Under the pieces are notes generated by a model. It saw nothing but the letters and a program-made list of their open reading frames with translations. It did not search any database and had not been told where the DNA came from. This document shows positions 1 to 9,466 of a stretch of DNA of 64,000 nucleotides, piece by piece. The stretch's first letter is position 1; each line of letters starts with the position of its first letter. The DNA comes from Mesorhizobium mediterraneum (lineage in GTDB: Bacteria; Pseudomonadota; Alphaproteobacteria; Rhizobiales; Rhizobiaceae). A program made the translations under genes and the position numbers. Location of the stretch: positions 434,001 to 498,000 of the forward strand of contig NZ_NPKI01000017.1 in assembly GCF_002284565.1 (NCBI RefSeq), given 5' to 3'.

Positions 1-34
1 TGTCGCTTTCTTTTGCTTCTATCTTCTTGTTTGA

Positions 35-80
35 CCATGATCTGTTCCGAAAAACCGGCTCCCACTTTTCGGGATCATGG
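35..80. repeat. short palindromic intergenic repeat
   Basis: An imperfect inverted repeat of about 46 bp whose ends are CCATGATC and GATCATGG and whose middle reads like the CCGAAAA...CTTTTCGG hairpin. Elements of this look are scattered in rhizobial intergenic regions. It lies just downstream of the nagZ stop and may act as a transcript end, though there is no strong T run. Confidence 0.5.
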
Positions 81-81
81 T

Positions 82-1101
82 CTAGGCCACCGCATCGAAA
101 TAGGTGGCGAATTCGGCGCGTATCTCGGCTTCATCAGCCCGATCGCGATTCTTGATATAGGTCAGCGCCCGTTGCGCGCGTTGCAGCGACTTGCCTTCAA
201 GCCCCGTTGTGCGCGAGGCAATGCCGGCCATCTCCTCGAAAACGCCGTTGCAGTGAAGGACCAGATCGCAGCCCGCCGCAAGGATCGCGGCCGCCTTTGT
301 CGGGAAATCCCCAGAAAGTGCCTTCATCGAGGTGTCGTCGCTCATCAACAGCCCGTCGAAGCCGATTTCGCCGCGGATGATCTCATCGATGACCTTGCCG
401 GACGTCGTGGCCGGGTTCTTCGGGTCGATCGCGCTGTAGACGACATGCGCCGTCATCGCCATCGGCAAATGATTGAGCTCCCTGAACGGGGCGAAATCAT
501 GCCGCTGCAAGTCGCTCATCGAGGCATCGACGGTCGGCAGTTCGAAATGCGTGTCGGCAAAGGCCCGTCCATGCCCCGGAATATGCTTCATGACCGGCAG
601 CACGCCGCCCGACATCAACCCTTCAGCCGCGGCGCGACCCAGTTCGATGACGGCACGAGGCTCCTTGCCATAGGCGCGCGCGCCGATGACGTCGCTGGCG
701 CCCTCGATCGGCACGTCGAGCACCGGCAGGCAATCGGCTGTGATGCCATAGCGCGAGAGATCGAAGGCATGCAGCCGCGCCATCAGCCAGGCGGCGCGGT
801 TGCCGGCGTCGTGGTCGTTGCGCCACAAGGCGCCGAGCGCACCACCGGCGGGATAGTTCGGCGCCAGCGGCGGTCGCAGGCGCTGCACCCGGCCGCCTTC
901 CTGATCGATGAACACCAGGGCATCCGGGCGCTCGATACAGTCGCGCATTGCGGCGACCAGATCGCGGATCTGCTCGGTCTCGCCGATGTTGCGCGCAAAC
1001 AAGATGAATCCCCACGGGCATTCATTGCGATAGAATTTGATTTCGTCGCGTGTGAGCGATTTCCCGGCGCAGCCGAGGATCATGGATTTTGATTCGGTCA
1101 T
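82..1101 (-). CDS. nagZ: beta-N-acetylhexosaminidase NagZ
   Basis: Cytoplasmic glycoside hydrolase family 3 enzyme that removes N-acetylglucosamine from anhydro-muropeptides during peptidoglycan recycling. The 339-residue length is normal for NagZ. Visible motifs are DQEGGRVQRL (residues 66-75), KHIPGHG (172-178) followed by DTH (183-185) in the catalytic loop, and the MSDD segment near residue 255 that carries the nucleophilic Asp in this family. It lies 180 bp downstream of the SPOR-domain gene on the same strand, the usual order in rhizobia. A bidirectional terminator separates the two, so it is probably transcribed partly from its own promoter. Confidence 0.95.
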   Translation of the reverse strand: MTESKSMILGCAGKSLTRDEIKFYRNECPWGFILFARNIGETEQIRDLVAAMRDCIERPDALVFIDQEGGRVQRLRPPLAPNYPAGGALGALWRNDHDAGNRAAWLMARLHAFDLSRYGITADCLPVLDVPIEGASDVIGARAYGKEPRAVIELGRAAAEGLMSGGVLPVMKHIPGHGRAFADTHFELPTVDASMSDLQRHDFAPFRELNHLPMAMTAHVVYSAIDPKNPATTSGKVIDEIIRGEIGFDGLLMSDDTSMKALSGDFPTKAAAILAAGCDLVLHCNGVFEEMAGIASRTTGLEGKSLQRAQRALTYIKNRDRADEAEIRAEFATYFDAVA

Positions 1102-1216
1102 GGACAGGAGTTTAGAGCTTCACGCGAACAAAGGGAATCGCATCGAGCCACATGCGGTTGAGCCAGAATCCCTTCCCCACAAAGATCTCCCTTCCACATA
1201 AAAAAACCGGCCACAT

Positions 1217-1253
1217 AAAAAACCGGCGCGGTCTGTGACCGCGCCGGTTTTTT
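1217..1253 (-). terminator. rho-independent terminator of the SPOR gene
   Basis: A perfect 11-bp GC stem (1223-1233 with 1237-1247) with a 3-nt loop is flanked by six A on one side and six T on the other, so it can terminate in both directions. It sits just past the stop of the SPOR-domain gene. Confidence 0.85.
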
Positions 1254-1281
1254 CCGCCCAAGGGCGGGAGATTTGAAACGG

Positions 1282-4200
1282 CTAGCGCGACACGAAGCAG
1301 TTGCCGCCGGCAGCCTTGTAGCTGGTGCACAGGTTGATCGCATCGTTGCGCGACTGCGCCGGCACCCGGACGCGATAGAACGTTCCCTTGCCGGCGATCT
1401 CGGCCTTGACGATGTTGGCGGTGCGACCGGCCAGCACGCTGCCGTAGCGGCGCTGCAGGTCCGCATAGCTGGACTGGGCGCTTTCGACAGTCGGCTGCGA
1501 GGCGATCTGCATCGACCACGAGCCACCGCCGGTCGAGGCCGCCGCCGGATTGATGGACGCAACCTGGTCCGGCTTGACCTCGCCGACGACGTCGACAGGC
1601 TGGTCGGACGGACGTTGCGGCGCCACCGGAACCGTGGCCGGCGTATTGGCAGGCTGGCTGGTTTGGGCATCGGCCTCAGACTTGGGCGCGGCTGCCGGCT
1701 CGGCTGTTTCCGGCCTGGCGGTTTCGGTCTGGTCGCCACCCAGTAAGTTACCACTTGCCTGGTCGGCAACAGGCGGGACCGTGCCGGTCTGCTCCGCTTC
1801 GCCGGCCTGACCCGCCGGGGCCACATGCTGCGGCGCCGGATCGACAGGGTCGACGGCAGCCACCTGCGCCACCGCAGGCGCCGGATCCTCCCGCGCAACC
1901 AGTGAGCCATCTGATTTGACGACCATGGTTCTCACCTTGCGCGGCGCGACGGCGACGACATCGGGGTCTATGCCTTTGTCAGCCTCTTGCAGAACCTGGG
2001 CAATACGATCCTCGGACTTGGGCGTCGGCGCGGCGGCGACGTCGGCATTTCCGGCCGCTTGCGTGCCGCCGGCCGCTTGCGTGCCGCCGGCCGCTTGCGT
2101 GCCGCCGGCCGCTTGCGTGCCGCCGGCCGCATCGACGCCTTCAGTCGCGTCGAAGTCGTCGGGCGAAAGATCGACCACACGGCTCTGCGGCGGCTCCTTG
2201 GCCGTGACGTCCACGGGCTCTTCGGCGTTGGTGACCAGTTTTTCCTGGACCGGTTCGGCAGGCTTCGCGCCACCCTTGGCCACGGCGTCATAAACCTTGT
2301 TTTCCTGGTTCGGCACGACGGTGCCGCCCGGATTTTCAGGCCTGATCTTGATCGGTGCGTTGTCCGCCTTGACGATGACCGGCGCGTCGTTGCCGCCGTT
2401 GCCACCGAAAGACAGCGCGAAGGCGCCGAGACCGCCGGCGATCGCCACGGCGCCTACAACCGCGGCGACCAGCAGGCCGCGGCGCCGGGGCCTCGCGGTA
2501 TCCTGTTCCAGGCCTGGAACCGACATGGCCTCATCCAGCTCGGGATCGTAGTCGAGTTCGTCTAAGCCAAAGTCGTTGGCCTGCGGAGCCGGCCGGCCGG
2601 CTGGCAAGTCGCCCAGATCGAAGCCGCTGGCGGCATCGGCATAAGCCGCACTGACGGGCGCTTCTGCGGGTCTCGCCGCATAGGTCCGCGTTTCAACGCG
2701 GTCGGGCTCATAGCCTGACTGGAACCCGGCCCCTGACTGGAACCCAGCCCCTGACTGGAATCCGGCATTGTAGGATTCGTCGTCATACGCCGCGCTGCGC
2801 GCCGGGGCGGCAGCGACGTCCACGGCATTCATTTCCGTGAGAAGGCTGGCGAACTCGGTGTCGAGATCGTCATAAGCAGGCGCCGCCGGTTCGTCTTCAT
2901 TGAAGTCGAGGTCCGGAATATCGAGGTCGTCCGCCAGCGCCACGACGCGCTCGGGCACATCGACCGTCTCGACATCGGGCATCTCGTCATACGCCGAAGA
3001 CTGTTCGCTTTGCGCTGGCGCAGATGCCGCATTGGCGGCATCGTCTTCGGCCGGCTCATCCTGATAGGCCAGGTCGTCCTGATAGGAGGGGGCCGCAGCC
3101 ATTGGCGGTGTCGTTTCCTTGGTCTTCACCGAGGCCACTTCCGTGGTCCTCGCCGAAGCCGTCGGCTGGGCTGCAAAGGCAGGCTGCGACTGTGCGACCG
3201 GCGTTACGCGGCTCCACGAACGCGCCGGCGCCGGCGCGGCGGAGCGTGCCGCCATCCAGTTGAGCGAATCATCCGGATCTTCCTGTTGAGCGGCGGCCGC
3301 AACGTTATCGTCGTCGCCATGATCCAGACCGATGTCCTTGGCGAAGGCAGCATGCAATGTATCCTCGTCGAAATCGACATCGGCCGGCCCGGCGGCATCT
3401 TCAGCGCCGAAATCCTGGCCCTCGAGCTCATCGAAGAGAACGGTGTCGAGATCGGCATCGGCGGCCTGAACCGCGCCATCCTCCGGCTGCTCCGAAAGGT
3501 CTTGCTCGTCAAGGCTCCAGTCCAGTTCGTCGACAGTATCCGTTGGTTTGTCGGCGACCTTTTCAGCCGCGGCCACAGGCTGCTGAACCACGGGGGGCTC
3601 GTTGGCCGCGGACGCCGCCACGGGGGCAGTCCGTGTGCTCATGGTGCCCAACAGCGCGTTCAACTCGTCTTCAAGGCTCCGCTCATCAGCGATAGCGGTT
3701 GGCGCCGTCGGCTGGGCTGCAACGCCGGAGGCCGGCGCAACCGGCTCTTGGGCTTTCTCGGCAAGCGCGTCCTCGAAACTCAAATCGAAATCGGCGTCGA
3801 ACGCGTCTTCCAGGGTCGTGGCGGACGGCTCGTCCTTGGCGGCGATAGCCTCCGGTTCGTCAATTTCGGGCGCGTCAATTTCGACTGGTTCATCCGTGCG
3901 AACGTCGAAATCCATATCGACATCGGCCATGGCGTCGTCGAAATGGCCGGCAAAGTCCTCCTCGGACTCTTCCGAAACGGCTCGAACAGGCGCAGCAGGA
4001 GTTTCAACAGCGGCCTGCTCTAACGGCATATGTTCGTCGAGCATCAACTCGTCTTCGAGCGAGCTTGCGACGGCATTGTCGAATTCGTGGTCGAAGGCGG
4101 GCTCGGCGGCCGGCGCGGAGATTTCGGCGGGTTCGGCAGCGGCGCCGTGCTCCGTCGGAACATATTCGTCGAGCGTCAGCTCGTCTTCGAGCGAGCTTGC

Positions 4201-4989
4201 GACGGCATTATCGAACTCATCGTCGAAGGCGGGTTCGGCGGCCGGTGTGGAGACTTCGGCAACGGCCGCCTGCTCCATCGGCACGTGCTCGTCCAGCATC
4301 AGCTCGTCTTCGAGCGAGCTTGCGACAGCGTTGTCGAATTCTTCATCGAAGGCGGCTTCGACCGGCGCGGAAACGGCGGCAGTATTCTGTTCAGCCTCGT
4401 CCGTTGCATCGTCGTCGAGCAGGAAATCCGGTTCGAGCGAGGCGGTAAGCTCGTCGTCCCCGAGCTCGACGTCCCCAATCTTGTCGTCCATCGCCAAATC
4501 GTCTTCGAATGGCGACACATCTTCGAGCGAACTGGCGAGCGCATCGTCGAAATCGTCATCGAATGCAGCTTCAACAGCCGGCGCGGATGCTTCGGCAACA
4601 CCAGAACGCATGTCGTCGGCAGCAACGGCATGGGCAGCCTCATCCGCCGCTTCGTCGTCCAGCAGGAAATCCTGTTCGAGCGACGCGGCAAGCTCGTCGT
4701 CCCCAAGCTCGTCGTCCCCAAGCTCGTCGTCCACCGCGTCAGTGGCATCGAAAACCGGCTCGCGAACCTCGGCGGCGCTGTCATTATCGTCGGCGCCGAA
4801 TTCGCCCATCAACTCCTTCTCGAGGTCGATGTCGAAATCGCCGTCGTCCACCGGCTGGGTGACGGGAGCCGCCTTCGGCTTGACCGGCTGGCGCGGGTCG
4901 AACCCCATGATCCTGGTCAGTTCCGCGAACGGATCATCGTCGGCGATATCGTTTTGGGCGGCTGCTCTCAGCTGGGTTCTGTCTGCCAT
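1282..4989 (-). CDS. large acidic SPOR-domain membrane protein
   Basis: A roughly 1235-residue bitopic inner-membrane protein. Residues 1 to about 830 form a very acidic, low-complexity cytoplasmic region. One membrane segment (RRRGLLVAAVVGAVAIAGG, about 835-860) follows, then a Pro/Ala-rich periplasmic linker and a C-terminal SPOR domain (about 1153-1235) that should bind denuded septal glycan. Start: ATG at 4989 follows GGGAA; the upstream ATG at 5013 has no clear ribosome site. The acidic region holds about four copies of a 40-residue module containing EFDNAVASSLEDEL, and there are tandem six-residue repeats (AAGGTQ, SGAGFQ). SPOR proteins act in division or envelope remodelling; partners cannot be read from sequence. 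Its place between argS and nagZ is typical of rhizobia. Confidence 0.85.
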   Translation of the reverse strand: MADRTQLRAAAQNDIADDDPFAELTRIMGFDPRQPVKPKAAPVTQPVDDGDFDIDLEKELMGEFGADDNDSAAEVREPVFDATDAVDDELGDDELGDDELAASLEQDFLLDDEAADEAAHAVAADDMRSGVAEASAPAVEAAFDDDFDDALASSLEDVSPFEDDLAMDDKIGDVELGDDELTASLEPDFLLDDDATDEAEQNTAAVSAPVEAAFDEEFDNAVASSLEDELMLDEHVPMEQAAVAEVSTPAAEPAFDDEFDNAVASSLEDELTLDEYVPTEHGAAAEPAEISAPAAEPAFDHEFDNAVASSLEDELMLDEHMPLEQAAVETPAAPVRAVSEESEEDFAGHFDDAMADVDMDFDVRTDEPVEIDAPEIDEPEAIAAKDEPSATTLEDAFDADFDLSFEDALAEKAQEPVAPASGVAAQPTAPTAIADERSLEDELNALLGTMSTRTAPVAASAANEPPVVQQPVAAAEKVADKPTDTVDELDWSLDEQDLSEQPEDGAVQAADADLDTVLFDELEGQDFGAEDAAGPADVDFDEDTLHAAFAKDIGLDHGDDDNVAAAAQQEDPDDSLNWMAARSAAPAPARSWSRVTPVAQSQPAFAAQPTASARTTEVASVKTKETTPPMAAAPSYQDDLAYQDEPAEDDAANAASAPAQSEQSSAYDEMPDVETVDVPERVVALADDLDIPDLDFNEDEPAAPAYDDLDTEFASLLTEMNAVDVAAAPARSAAYDDESYNAGFQSGAGFQSGAGFQSGYEPDRVETRTYAARPAEAPVSAAYADAASGFDLGDLPAGRPAPQANDFGLDELDYDPELDEAMSVPGLEQDTARPRRRGLLVAAVVGAVAIAGGLGAFALSFGGNGGNDAPVIVKADNAPIKIRPENPGGTVVPNQENKVYDAVAKGGAKPAEPVQEKLVTNAEEPVDVTAKEPPQSRVVDLSPDDFDATEGVDAAGGTQAAGGTQAAGGTQAAGGTQAAGNADVAAAPTPKSEDRIAQVLQEADKGIDPDVVAVAPRKVRTMVVKSDGSLVAREDPAPAVAQVAAVDPVDPAPQHVAPAGQAGEAEQTGTVPPVADQASGNLLGGDQTETARPETAEPAAAPKSEADAQTSQPANTPATVPVAPQRPSDQPVDVVGEVKPDQVASINPAAASTGGGSWSMQIASQPTVESAQSSYADLQRRYGSVLAGRTANIVKAEIAGKGTFYRVRVPAQSRNDAINLCTSYKAAGGNCFVSR
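2053..2130. repeat. 18-bp tandem repeat inside the SPOR gene
   Basis: Four near-perfect copies plus a partial fifth of an 18-bp unit beginning GGCCGCTTGCGTGCCGCC encode four successive AAGGTQ units in the periplasmic linker. The near identity of copies at DNA level suggests recent slippage. Confidence 0.9.
2715..2766. repeat. 18-bp tandem repeat encoding SGAGFQ
   Basis: About three copies of an 18-bp unit containing CCTGACTGGAACCC encode SGAGFQ repeats on the cytoplasmic side of the SPOR protein. It is distinct from the repeat at 2053 in sequence and position. Confidence 0.8.
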
Positions 4990-5092
4990 TATTGTTCCCG
5001 AACTCGCACTCATTCGGACGCCATGGACGTCGCGTAGGGTTGGCCCTTACCAGCGCAATGTGGGCAAAAGGTGACAGGTTTTTTAGTCAAAC

Positions 5093-6850
5093 CTAACGCA
5101 TTTCGGTGGGCGCATCGGCTCCGATCAGCGTCAGGCCGGACGTCAAAACGTCCGAAACAGCCTGCACCAGCCCTAGTCTGGCATGCGTCAATTGTCGGTC
5201 GTTAACCTTAACAAAACGTAAGTCGGGATTCTCGGTGCCGCGGTTCCAATGTCCGTGGAAGCTGGAGGCGAGATCATAGAGGTAGAATGCCAGCCGGTGC
5301 GGCTCCAGCGCAAGGGCCGCGGATTCGATCAGCCGCGGATATTCCGCAAGCTTCCTGATCAGGCCGATCTCGCCTTCGTCGGTCAGCAAGGCGGTGGCGG
5401 CGGCCAGCCGACTGCGGTCGAAATTGGCCTCGCCCAACTGCTCGCTCGCTTGCCGGAACACCGAATGGCAGCGCGCCGAGGCGTACTGCACGTAGAACAC
5501 CGGATTGTCCTTCGACTGCTCGGTCACCTTGGCGAAGTCGAAATCGAGCGGCGCATCGTTCTTGCGGTAGAGCATCATGAAGCGGATCGGATCGCGGCCG
5601 ACTTCCTCCACCACTTCGCGCAGCGTCACGAATTCGCCCGACCGCTTCGACATGCGCACCGGCTCGCCTTCGCGAAAAAGCCTCACCAGCTGGCAAAGCA
5701 GCACGGTAAGTTTCACCTCGTCGCCGGCGATCGCCCGGGCGAGCGCTTCCAGGCGCTTCACATAGCCGCCATGATCCGCGCCGAGCACATAGATCAGCTC
5801 GACGAAACCGCGATCGACCTTGTCCTTCAAATAGGCGACATCCGCGGCGAAATAGGTGAAGGTGCCGTCGGACTTGACCAGCGCCCGGTCCATGTCGTCG
5901 CCGACTGCTGTCGAGCGGAACAGCGTCTGCTCGCGATCCTCCCAATCGTCCGGCTTCTCGCCCTTGGGCGGCGGCAGCTTGCCTTTGTAGATATGGCCCT
6001 TGAGCGTCAGGTCGTTGATCGCCGAGCGGATTTTCCGGGCGTTGTCCGCATGCAGCGTGCGCTCCGAGAAAAAGACGTCGTGATGCACGTTGAGCAGCGC
6101 CAGATCCTCACGGATCATCGCCATCATCGCATCGATCGTCCTGTCCTTGACGATGGCAAGCGCTTCCTCGTCCGGCATCTGCAACAAGGAGCGGCCAAAT
6201 TCGCCTGCCAGAGCCTGGCCGACCGGTACAAGATAATCGCCCGGATAAAGCCCGGCCGGAATCTCGCCGATTTCGTCGCCAAGCGCCTCGCGGTAGCGCA
6301 GCATGACCGAGCGGCCAAGCACGTCGATCTGCGAACCAGCGTCGTTGATGACATATTCCTTGGTCACGTCATAGCCGGCGAAAGCCATCAGATTGGCGAG
6401 CGCATCACCAACCACGGCGCCGCGGCAATGGCCGACATGCATCGGTCCGGTCGGGTTGGCCGAGACATATTCGACATTGGCCTTCTTGCCGCCGCCAACC
6501 GTCGAGCGGCCGTAGTTGCGGCCTTCGCCGAGCAGCGCGGTCAGATGCACCTGCCAGAACGCATCCTTCAGCCTGAGGTTGACGAAGCCCGGACCGGCAA
6601 TTTCGGCGGCGGCAATGTCGGTGTCGGCGCGCAGCGCCTGCGCCAACCTTTCAGCCAGAGCACGTGGCGACTGGCCGGTCGGCTTGGCCAGCACCATTGC
6701 CGCATTGGTCGCCAAGTCGCCATGGCTGGCGTCGCGCGGCGGCTCGACGGCGATGCGCGATAGGTCCAGCGTACCGCCGTCCTTGTCTTTCAAATCAAGC
6801 GCTTCGACAGCTCTGGTGATTCGCGCGTTGAAATCGGCGAAGATGTTCAT
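5093..6850 (-). CDS. argS: arginyl-tRNA synthetase
   Basis: Class I aminoacyl-tRNA synthetase charging tRNA-Arg in the cytoplasm. The start is set at the ATG at 6850 (MNIFADF), giving 585 residues, the usual size; a longer reading frame upstream lacks family similarity. The HIGH-like motif is [10 protein letters not shown] near residue 135-140, the KMSKS-like loop is RMSKRSG near 398-403, and the all-alpha anticodon-binding (DALR) domain forms the C-terminus. It lies between the SPOR gene and dgt on the same strand. Confidence 0.97.
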   Translation of the reverse strand: MNIFADFNARITRAVEALDLKDKDGGTLDLSRIAVEPPRDASHGDLATNAAMVLAKPTGQSPRALAERLAQALRADTDIAAAEIAGPGFVNLRLKDAFWQVHLTALLGEGRNYGRSTVGGGKKANVEYVSANPTGPMHVGHCRGAVVGDALANLMAFAGYDVTKEYVINDAGSQIDVLGRSVMLRYREALGDEIGEIPAGLYPGDYLVPVGQALAGEFGRSLLQMPDEEALAIVKDRTIDAMMAMIREDLALLNVHHDVFFSERTLHADNARKIRSAINDLTLKGHIYKGKLPPPKGEKPDDWEDREQTLFRSTAVGDDMDRALVKSDGTFTYFAADVAYLKDKVDRGFVELIYVLGADHGGYVKRLEALARAIAGDEVKLTVLLCQLVRLFREGEPVRMSKRSGEFVTLREVVEEVGRDPIRFMMLYRKNDAPLDFDFAKVTEQSKDNPVFYVQYASARCHSVFRQASEQLGEANFDRSRLAAATALLTDEGEIGLIRKLAEYPRLIESAALALEPHRLAFYLYDLASSFHGHWNRGTENPDLRFVKVNDRQLTHARLGLVQAVSDVLTSGLTLIGADAPTEMR

Positions 6851-6911
6851 TGGTGTGGCTCTGGCGGCTTTGCAGGGATCCGGCTCATTGGCCGGCAAAA
6901 TCGAGCCCGCC

Positions 6912-8126
6912 CTAGCTCAATTCAGGCGTATGGTCAAACAAACGGCGGTGTTCTTTCAAAGCGTAGGTATCCGTCATGCCCGCCAGGAAATCGGCAACGC
7001 TGCGCGCCTTGATGCGATCGTCGGCCCGGTCGAGCCCTTCGCGCCAGCCATCGGGCATGGCGCGCGGATCGGCGAAATAGACCTCGAACAGGTCCTTGAC
7101 GATCTGCTCAGCCTCGGTGCGCACGCGCATGACCTCTCTGTGCCGGTAGAGATGCTTGTAGAGAAAGGCCTTCAATTCCTTTTCCGACGCGGCCATTTCG
7201 GCGGAAAAGGTCACCATCGTCTCGCCTGCCGCCCTCACCGCGTCGGCGCTCTCCGGCTTGATGCGCGCAAGGTTCGCGGTTGTCGACACGATGACATCTT
7301 CGACCATCATCGTGATCTGCCGTCGCATCAGTTCGTGCCCTGTCCTCACATCGTCCAGCGCCGGATAGCGCTGGCGCACGCCTTCGAGGATCGATCCAGG
7401 CAAAGAGATCTTTTCCAGCATGTCCAGCGTCAGGAGGCCTGATCTCAGGCCGTCATCGATGTCATGGGTGTTATAGGCGATGTCGTCGGCGATTGCCGCG
7501 CACTGCGCCTCGATACCGGCGAAGCGGTCGAGCTCGAGGTCGTGCAACTCCGAATAGTCGCGGATCGCTTGCGGCACCGGCCCCTTCAAGCCCTTTCCCC
7601 TGGCGTCGGTCAGCGGTCCGTTGTGCTTGACCAGCCCCTCCAGCGTTTCCCAGGTGAGGTTCAGCCCGTCGAACTCGGCATAGCGGCTCTCCAGCCGCGT
7701 CACCACGCGCAGCGATTGTGCATTGTGGTCGAAGCCGCCCCATCCGGCCATCTTCTCGTTCAGCGCGTCCTCGCCGGTGTGGCCGAAGGGCGTGTGGCCG
7801 AAATCGTGCACCAGCGCCACCGCCTCGGCCAGATCCTCATCGCCCCGCAGCGCCCGCGCCAAGGCGCGCGCGATCTGCGCCACCTCGATCGAATGCGTCA
7901 GCCGGGTGCGGTAATGGTCGCCCTCATGCGCGACGAACACCTGCGTCTTGTGTTTCAGCCGGCGAAAGGCCGTCGAATGGATGATGCGATCGCGGTCGCG
8001 CTGGAACGACGTGCGGGTCGGGCTCTCCACCTCGTCGAACAACCTCCCGCGCGACTTCGCCGGATCGCAGGCATAGGCTGCGCGCGGCCGATAGCCGAAC
8101 CCGATGTCGCCCAACTCGTTGGTCAT
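6912..8126 (-). CDS. dgt: deoxyguanosinetriphosphate triphosphohydrolase-like protein
   Basis: HD-superfamily dNTPase that splits dNTPs into deoxynucleoside and triphosphate. At 404 residues from the ATG at 8126 ([14 protein letters not shown]) it matches the short, dGTPase-like type common in alphaproteobacteria. The metal ligands are visible as a THS segment followed by [10 protein letters not shown] near residues 104-113. A longer frame to 8291 overlaps the divergent erpA gene and is not favoured. It is 61 bp upstream of argS on the same strand. Confidence 0.93.
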   Translation of the reverse strand: MTNELGDIGFGYRPRAAYACDPAKSRGRLFDEVESPTRTSFQRDRDRIIHSTAFRRLKHKTQVFVAHEGDHYRTRLTHSIEVAQIARALARALRGDEDLAEAVALVHDFGHTPFGHTGEDALNEKMAGWGGFDHNAQSLRVVTRLESRYAEFDGLNLTWETLEGLVKHNGPLTDARGKGLKGPVPQAIRDYSELHDLELDRFAGIEAQCAAIADDIAYNTHDIDDGLRSGLLTLDMLEKISLPGSILEGVRQRYPALDDVRTGHELMRRQITMMVEDVIVSTTANLARIKPESADAVRAAGETMVTFSAEMAASEKELKAFLYKHLYRHREVMRVRTEAEQIVKDLFEVYFADPRAMPDGWREGLDRADDRIKARSVADFLAGMTDTYALKEHRRLFDHTPELS

Positions 8127-8199
8127 CGCCGATACCGCAGTTGACTTGCCCCCTCGCGCTTCATACCTATCATGTGAAACCGAAAGCAAGGTGACGCCC

Positions 8200-8547
8200 A
8201 TGGGCGCTGATGCCAAGACTGCCATGAAAGTCGAGATGACCGACTCTGCCGCCAGGCGGATCGCCAAGATTGTATCTGGCGAAACCGGCAAGACGGCGCT
8301 GCGCGTTTCGGTCGAGGGCGGCGGCTGCTCCGGCTTTTCCTATAAGTTCGACCTGGTCGACACCCGCAACGATGACGACGTCGCGATTGAGAAAGACGGC
8401 GCCACCGTGCTGATCGACGACCTCTCGCTGGTCTATATGGGCGGCTCGGTGATCGATTTCGTCGACGATCTGATGGGCCAGTCGTTCCAGATCAGGAACC
8501 CGAATGCGGTCGCCTCGTGCGGCTGCGGCACCAGCTTCAGCATTTGA
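8200..8547 (+). CDS. erpA: HesB/ErpA-type iron-sulfur cluster carrier
   Basis: A-type Fe-S carrier of 115 residues that delivers clusters to apo-enzymes in the cytosol. All three invariant cysteines are present: Cys43 in GGGCSGFSY and Cys107/Cys109 in SCGCGTSF. The start is the ATG at 8200, preceded at good spacing by AAGGTG; an ATG at 8224 is a weaker alternative. It is divergent from dgt with a 73-bp shared promoter region. ErpA and IscA cannot be separated on this sequence alone. Confidence 0.93.
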   Translation: MGADAKTAMKVEMTDSAARRIAKIVSGETGKTALRVSVEGGGCSGFSYKFDLVDTRNDDDVAIEKDGATVLIDDLSLVYMGGSVIDFVDDLMGQSFQIRNPNAVASCGCGTSFSI

Positions 8548-8551
8548 AGAT

Positions 8552-9064
8552 ATGAAGCCGCTCCTCGTCGGCCATGAGGATCCGATGACGGTCCTTGTCG
8601 CCCGCGAGATAGAAGCGATTTCCGATGTCGATATCGTTGGCTGGGCCAACAGCCACACTGCGCCTCCGAGCTACGCTGAAGACGCTGCCTACGTGCAGCT
8701 CGCGCGATGCAACCCGCGGAACGCGGTTAGGCTTGCGAAAGCTCATGGCCGTTTGAGGTCGCTGGTCGCGCGAAGTTTTCCCGATTTCAACGATAAGTCC
8801 GATGAGGCCAAGGAAATAGCACGTAAGCTGTTTCTTCGACGCATACGGACTTACCTTGATGGCGAAATCGAACCATTTCAGATCTGCCGTATGGTGTCGC
8901 CGATTGAAGACAAATACGATTTTCCCCTCTGGCTTGGAGACCTCTACAACGGCTGCGATTGGATGGATGAGAATGCAACGCGCGAGCAGGCATCGCATCT
9001 GCGATGGATGATAGAGCAAATACTCGCGGAAAATGCCGAGCTCCAATCTTTCGGGAGTGAGTGA
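8552..9064 (+). CDS. uncharacterised protein, about 160-170 aa
   Basis: Not recognised. It starts within five bases of the erpA stop, and its stop overlaps the GTG upstream of the next gene, so it looks like part of an erpA operon. The ATG at 8552 gives 170 residues, but the ATG at 8585 (MTVLVAREI) has the better Shine-Dalgarno (GAGGA, 5-nt spacing) and gives 159. The protein is soluble and mixed alpha/beta with no signal peptide. Its Arg/Lys/Glu-rich middle and WLGDLYNGCDWMDE segment suggest no family that I know. Codon use resembles the core genes slightly less than its neighbours, so it could be an acquired filler gene. Confidence 0.65.
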   Translation: MKPLLVGHEDPMTVLVAREIEAISDVDIVGWANSHTAPPSYAEDAAYVQLARCNPRNAVRLAKAHGRLRSLVARSFPDFNDKSDEAKEIARKLFLRRIRTYLDGEIEPFQICRMVSPIEDKYDFPLWLGDLYNGCDWMDENATREQASHLRWMIEQILAENAELQSFGSE

Positions 9065-9066
9065 AC

Positions 9067-9459
9067 ATGCGCCGCGTTGGCGCGGTCCGTCAGGTCGCGC
9101 TTTCAGCCGGACGCGATCTCGATGCAACGCTGGCGTTCTGGCACGACGTGCTCGGCATGGCGGTCCACGTGCGCTTCGATCCGCCCGGCATCGCCTTCAT
9201 CATGGCCGGCGACGTGCGGCTGCTGTTCACCGATGGCCTGCCGGCCGGCACCGTCTATCTCGATATATCAGACCTCGACGATTTCCACGCCTCGGCAAAA
9301 GCCGCCGGTGTCCCCTTCACTGCGCCGCCGATGCTCGTCTATCGCGATACCGAAGGCCTGTTCGGGCCGGCGGGGGAAAGCGAATGGATGGCCTTCCTAA
9401 AGGACCCGGCAGGCAATACGATCGGCCTCGTCGAACGTCATCCGCCGGAACAGCAATGA
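9067..9459 (+). CDS. VOC (glyoxalase/bleomycin-resistance) family protein
   Basis: Small vicinal-oxygen-chelate protein of 130 residues with the two beta-alpha-beta-beta-beta modules seen in glyoxalase-like enzymes. Recognisable parts are the N-terminal LDATLAFWHDVLGM, the strand IAFIMAGDVRLLF and the C-terminal FLKDPAGNTIGLVE, whose Glu is a usual metal ligand. ATG 9067 is preferred over the overlapping GTG at 9061 because GGGAG is correctly spaced only for the ATG. It lies just upstream of xthA. The substrate cannot be deduced. Confidence 0.85.
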   Translation: MRRVGAVRQVALSAGRDLDATLAFWHDVLGMAVHVRFDPPGIAFIMAGDVRLLFTDGLPAGTVYLDISDLDDFHASAKAAGVPFTAPPMLVYRDTEGLFGPAGESEWMAFLKDPAGNTIGLVERHPPEQQ

Positions 9460-9466
9460 GGCCGCC

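Noticed and set aside
2053..2130. CRISPR-like array
   Set aside because: The 18-bp units are directly adjacent with no spacers and encode in-frame hexapeptides. The same holds for 43919-44036.
3010..5074. Long plus-strand frames opposite the SPOR gene
   Set aside because: They are mirror frames of the repetitive high-GC gene; the composition is Ser- or Arg-rich without domains.
5249..6763. 504-codon plus-strand frame opposite argS
   Set aside because: It lies entirely antisense to a well-supported synthetase and has no family features.
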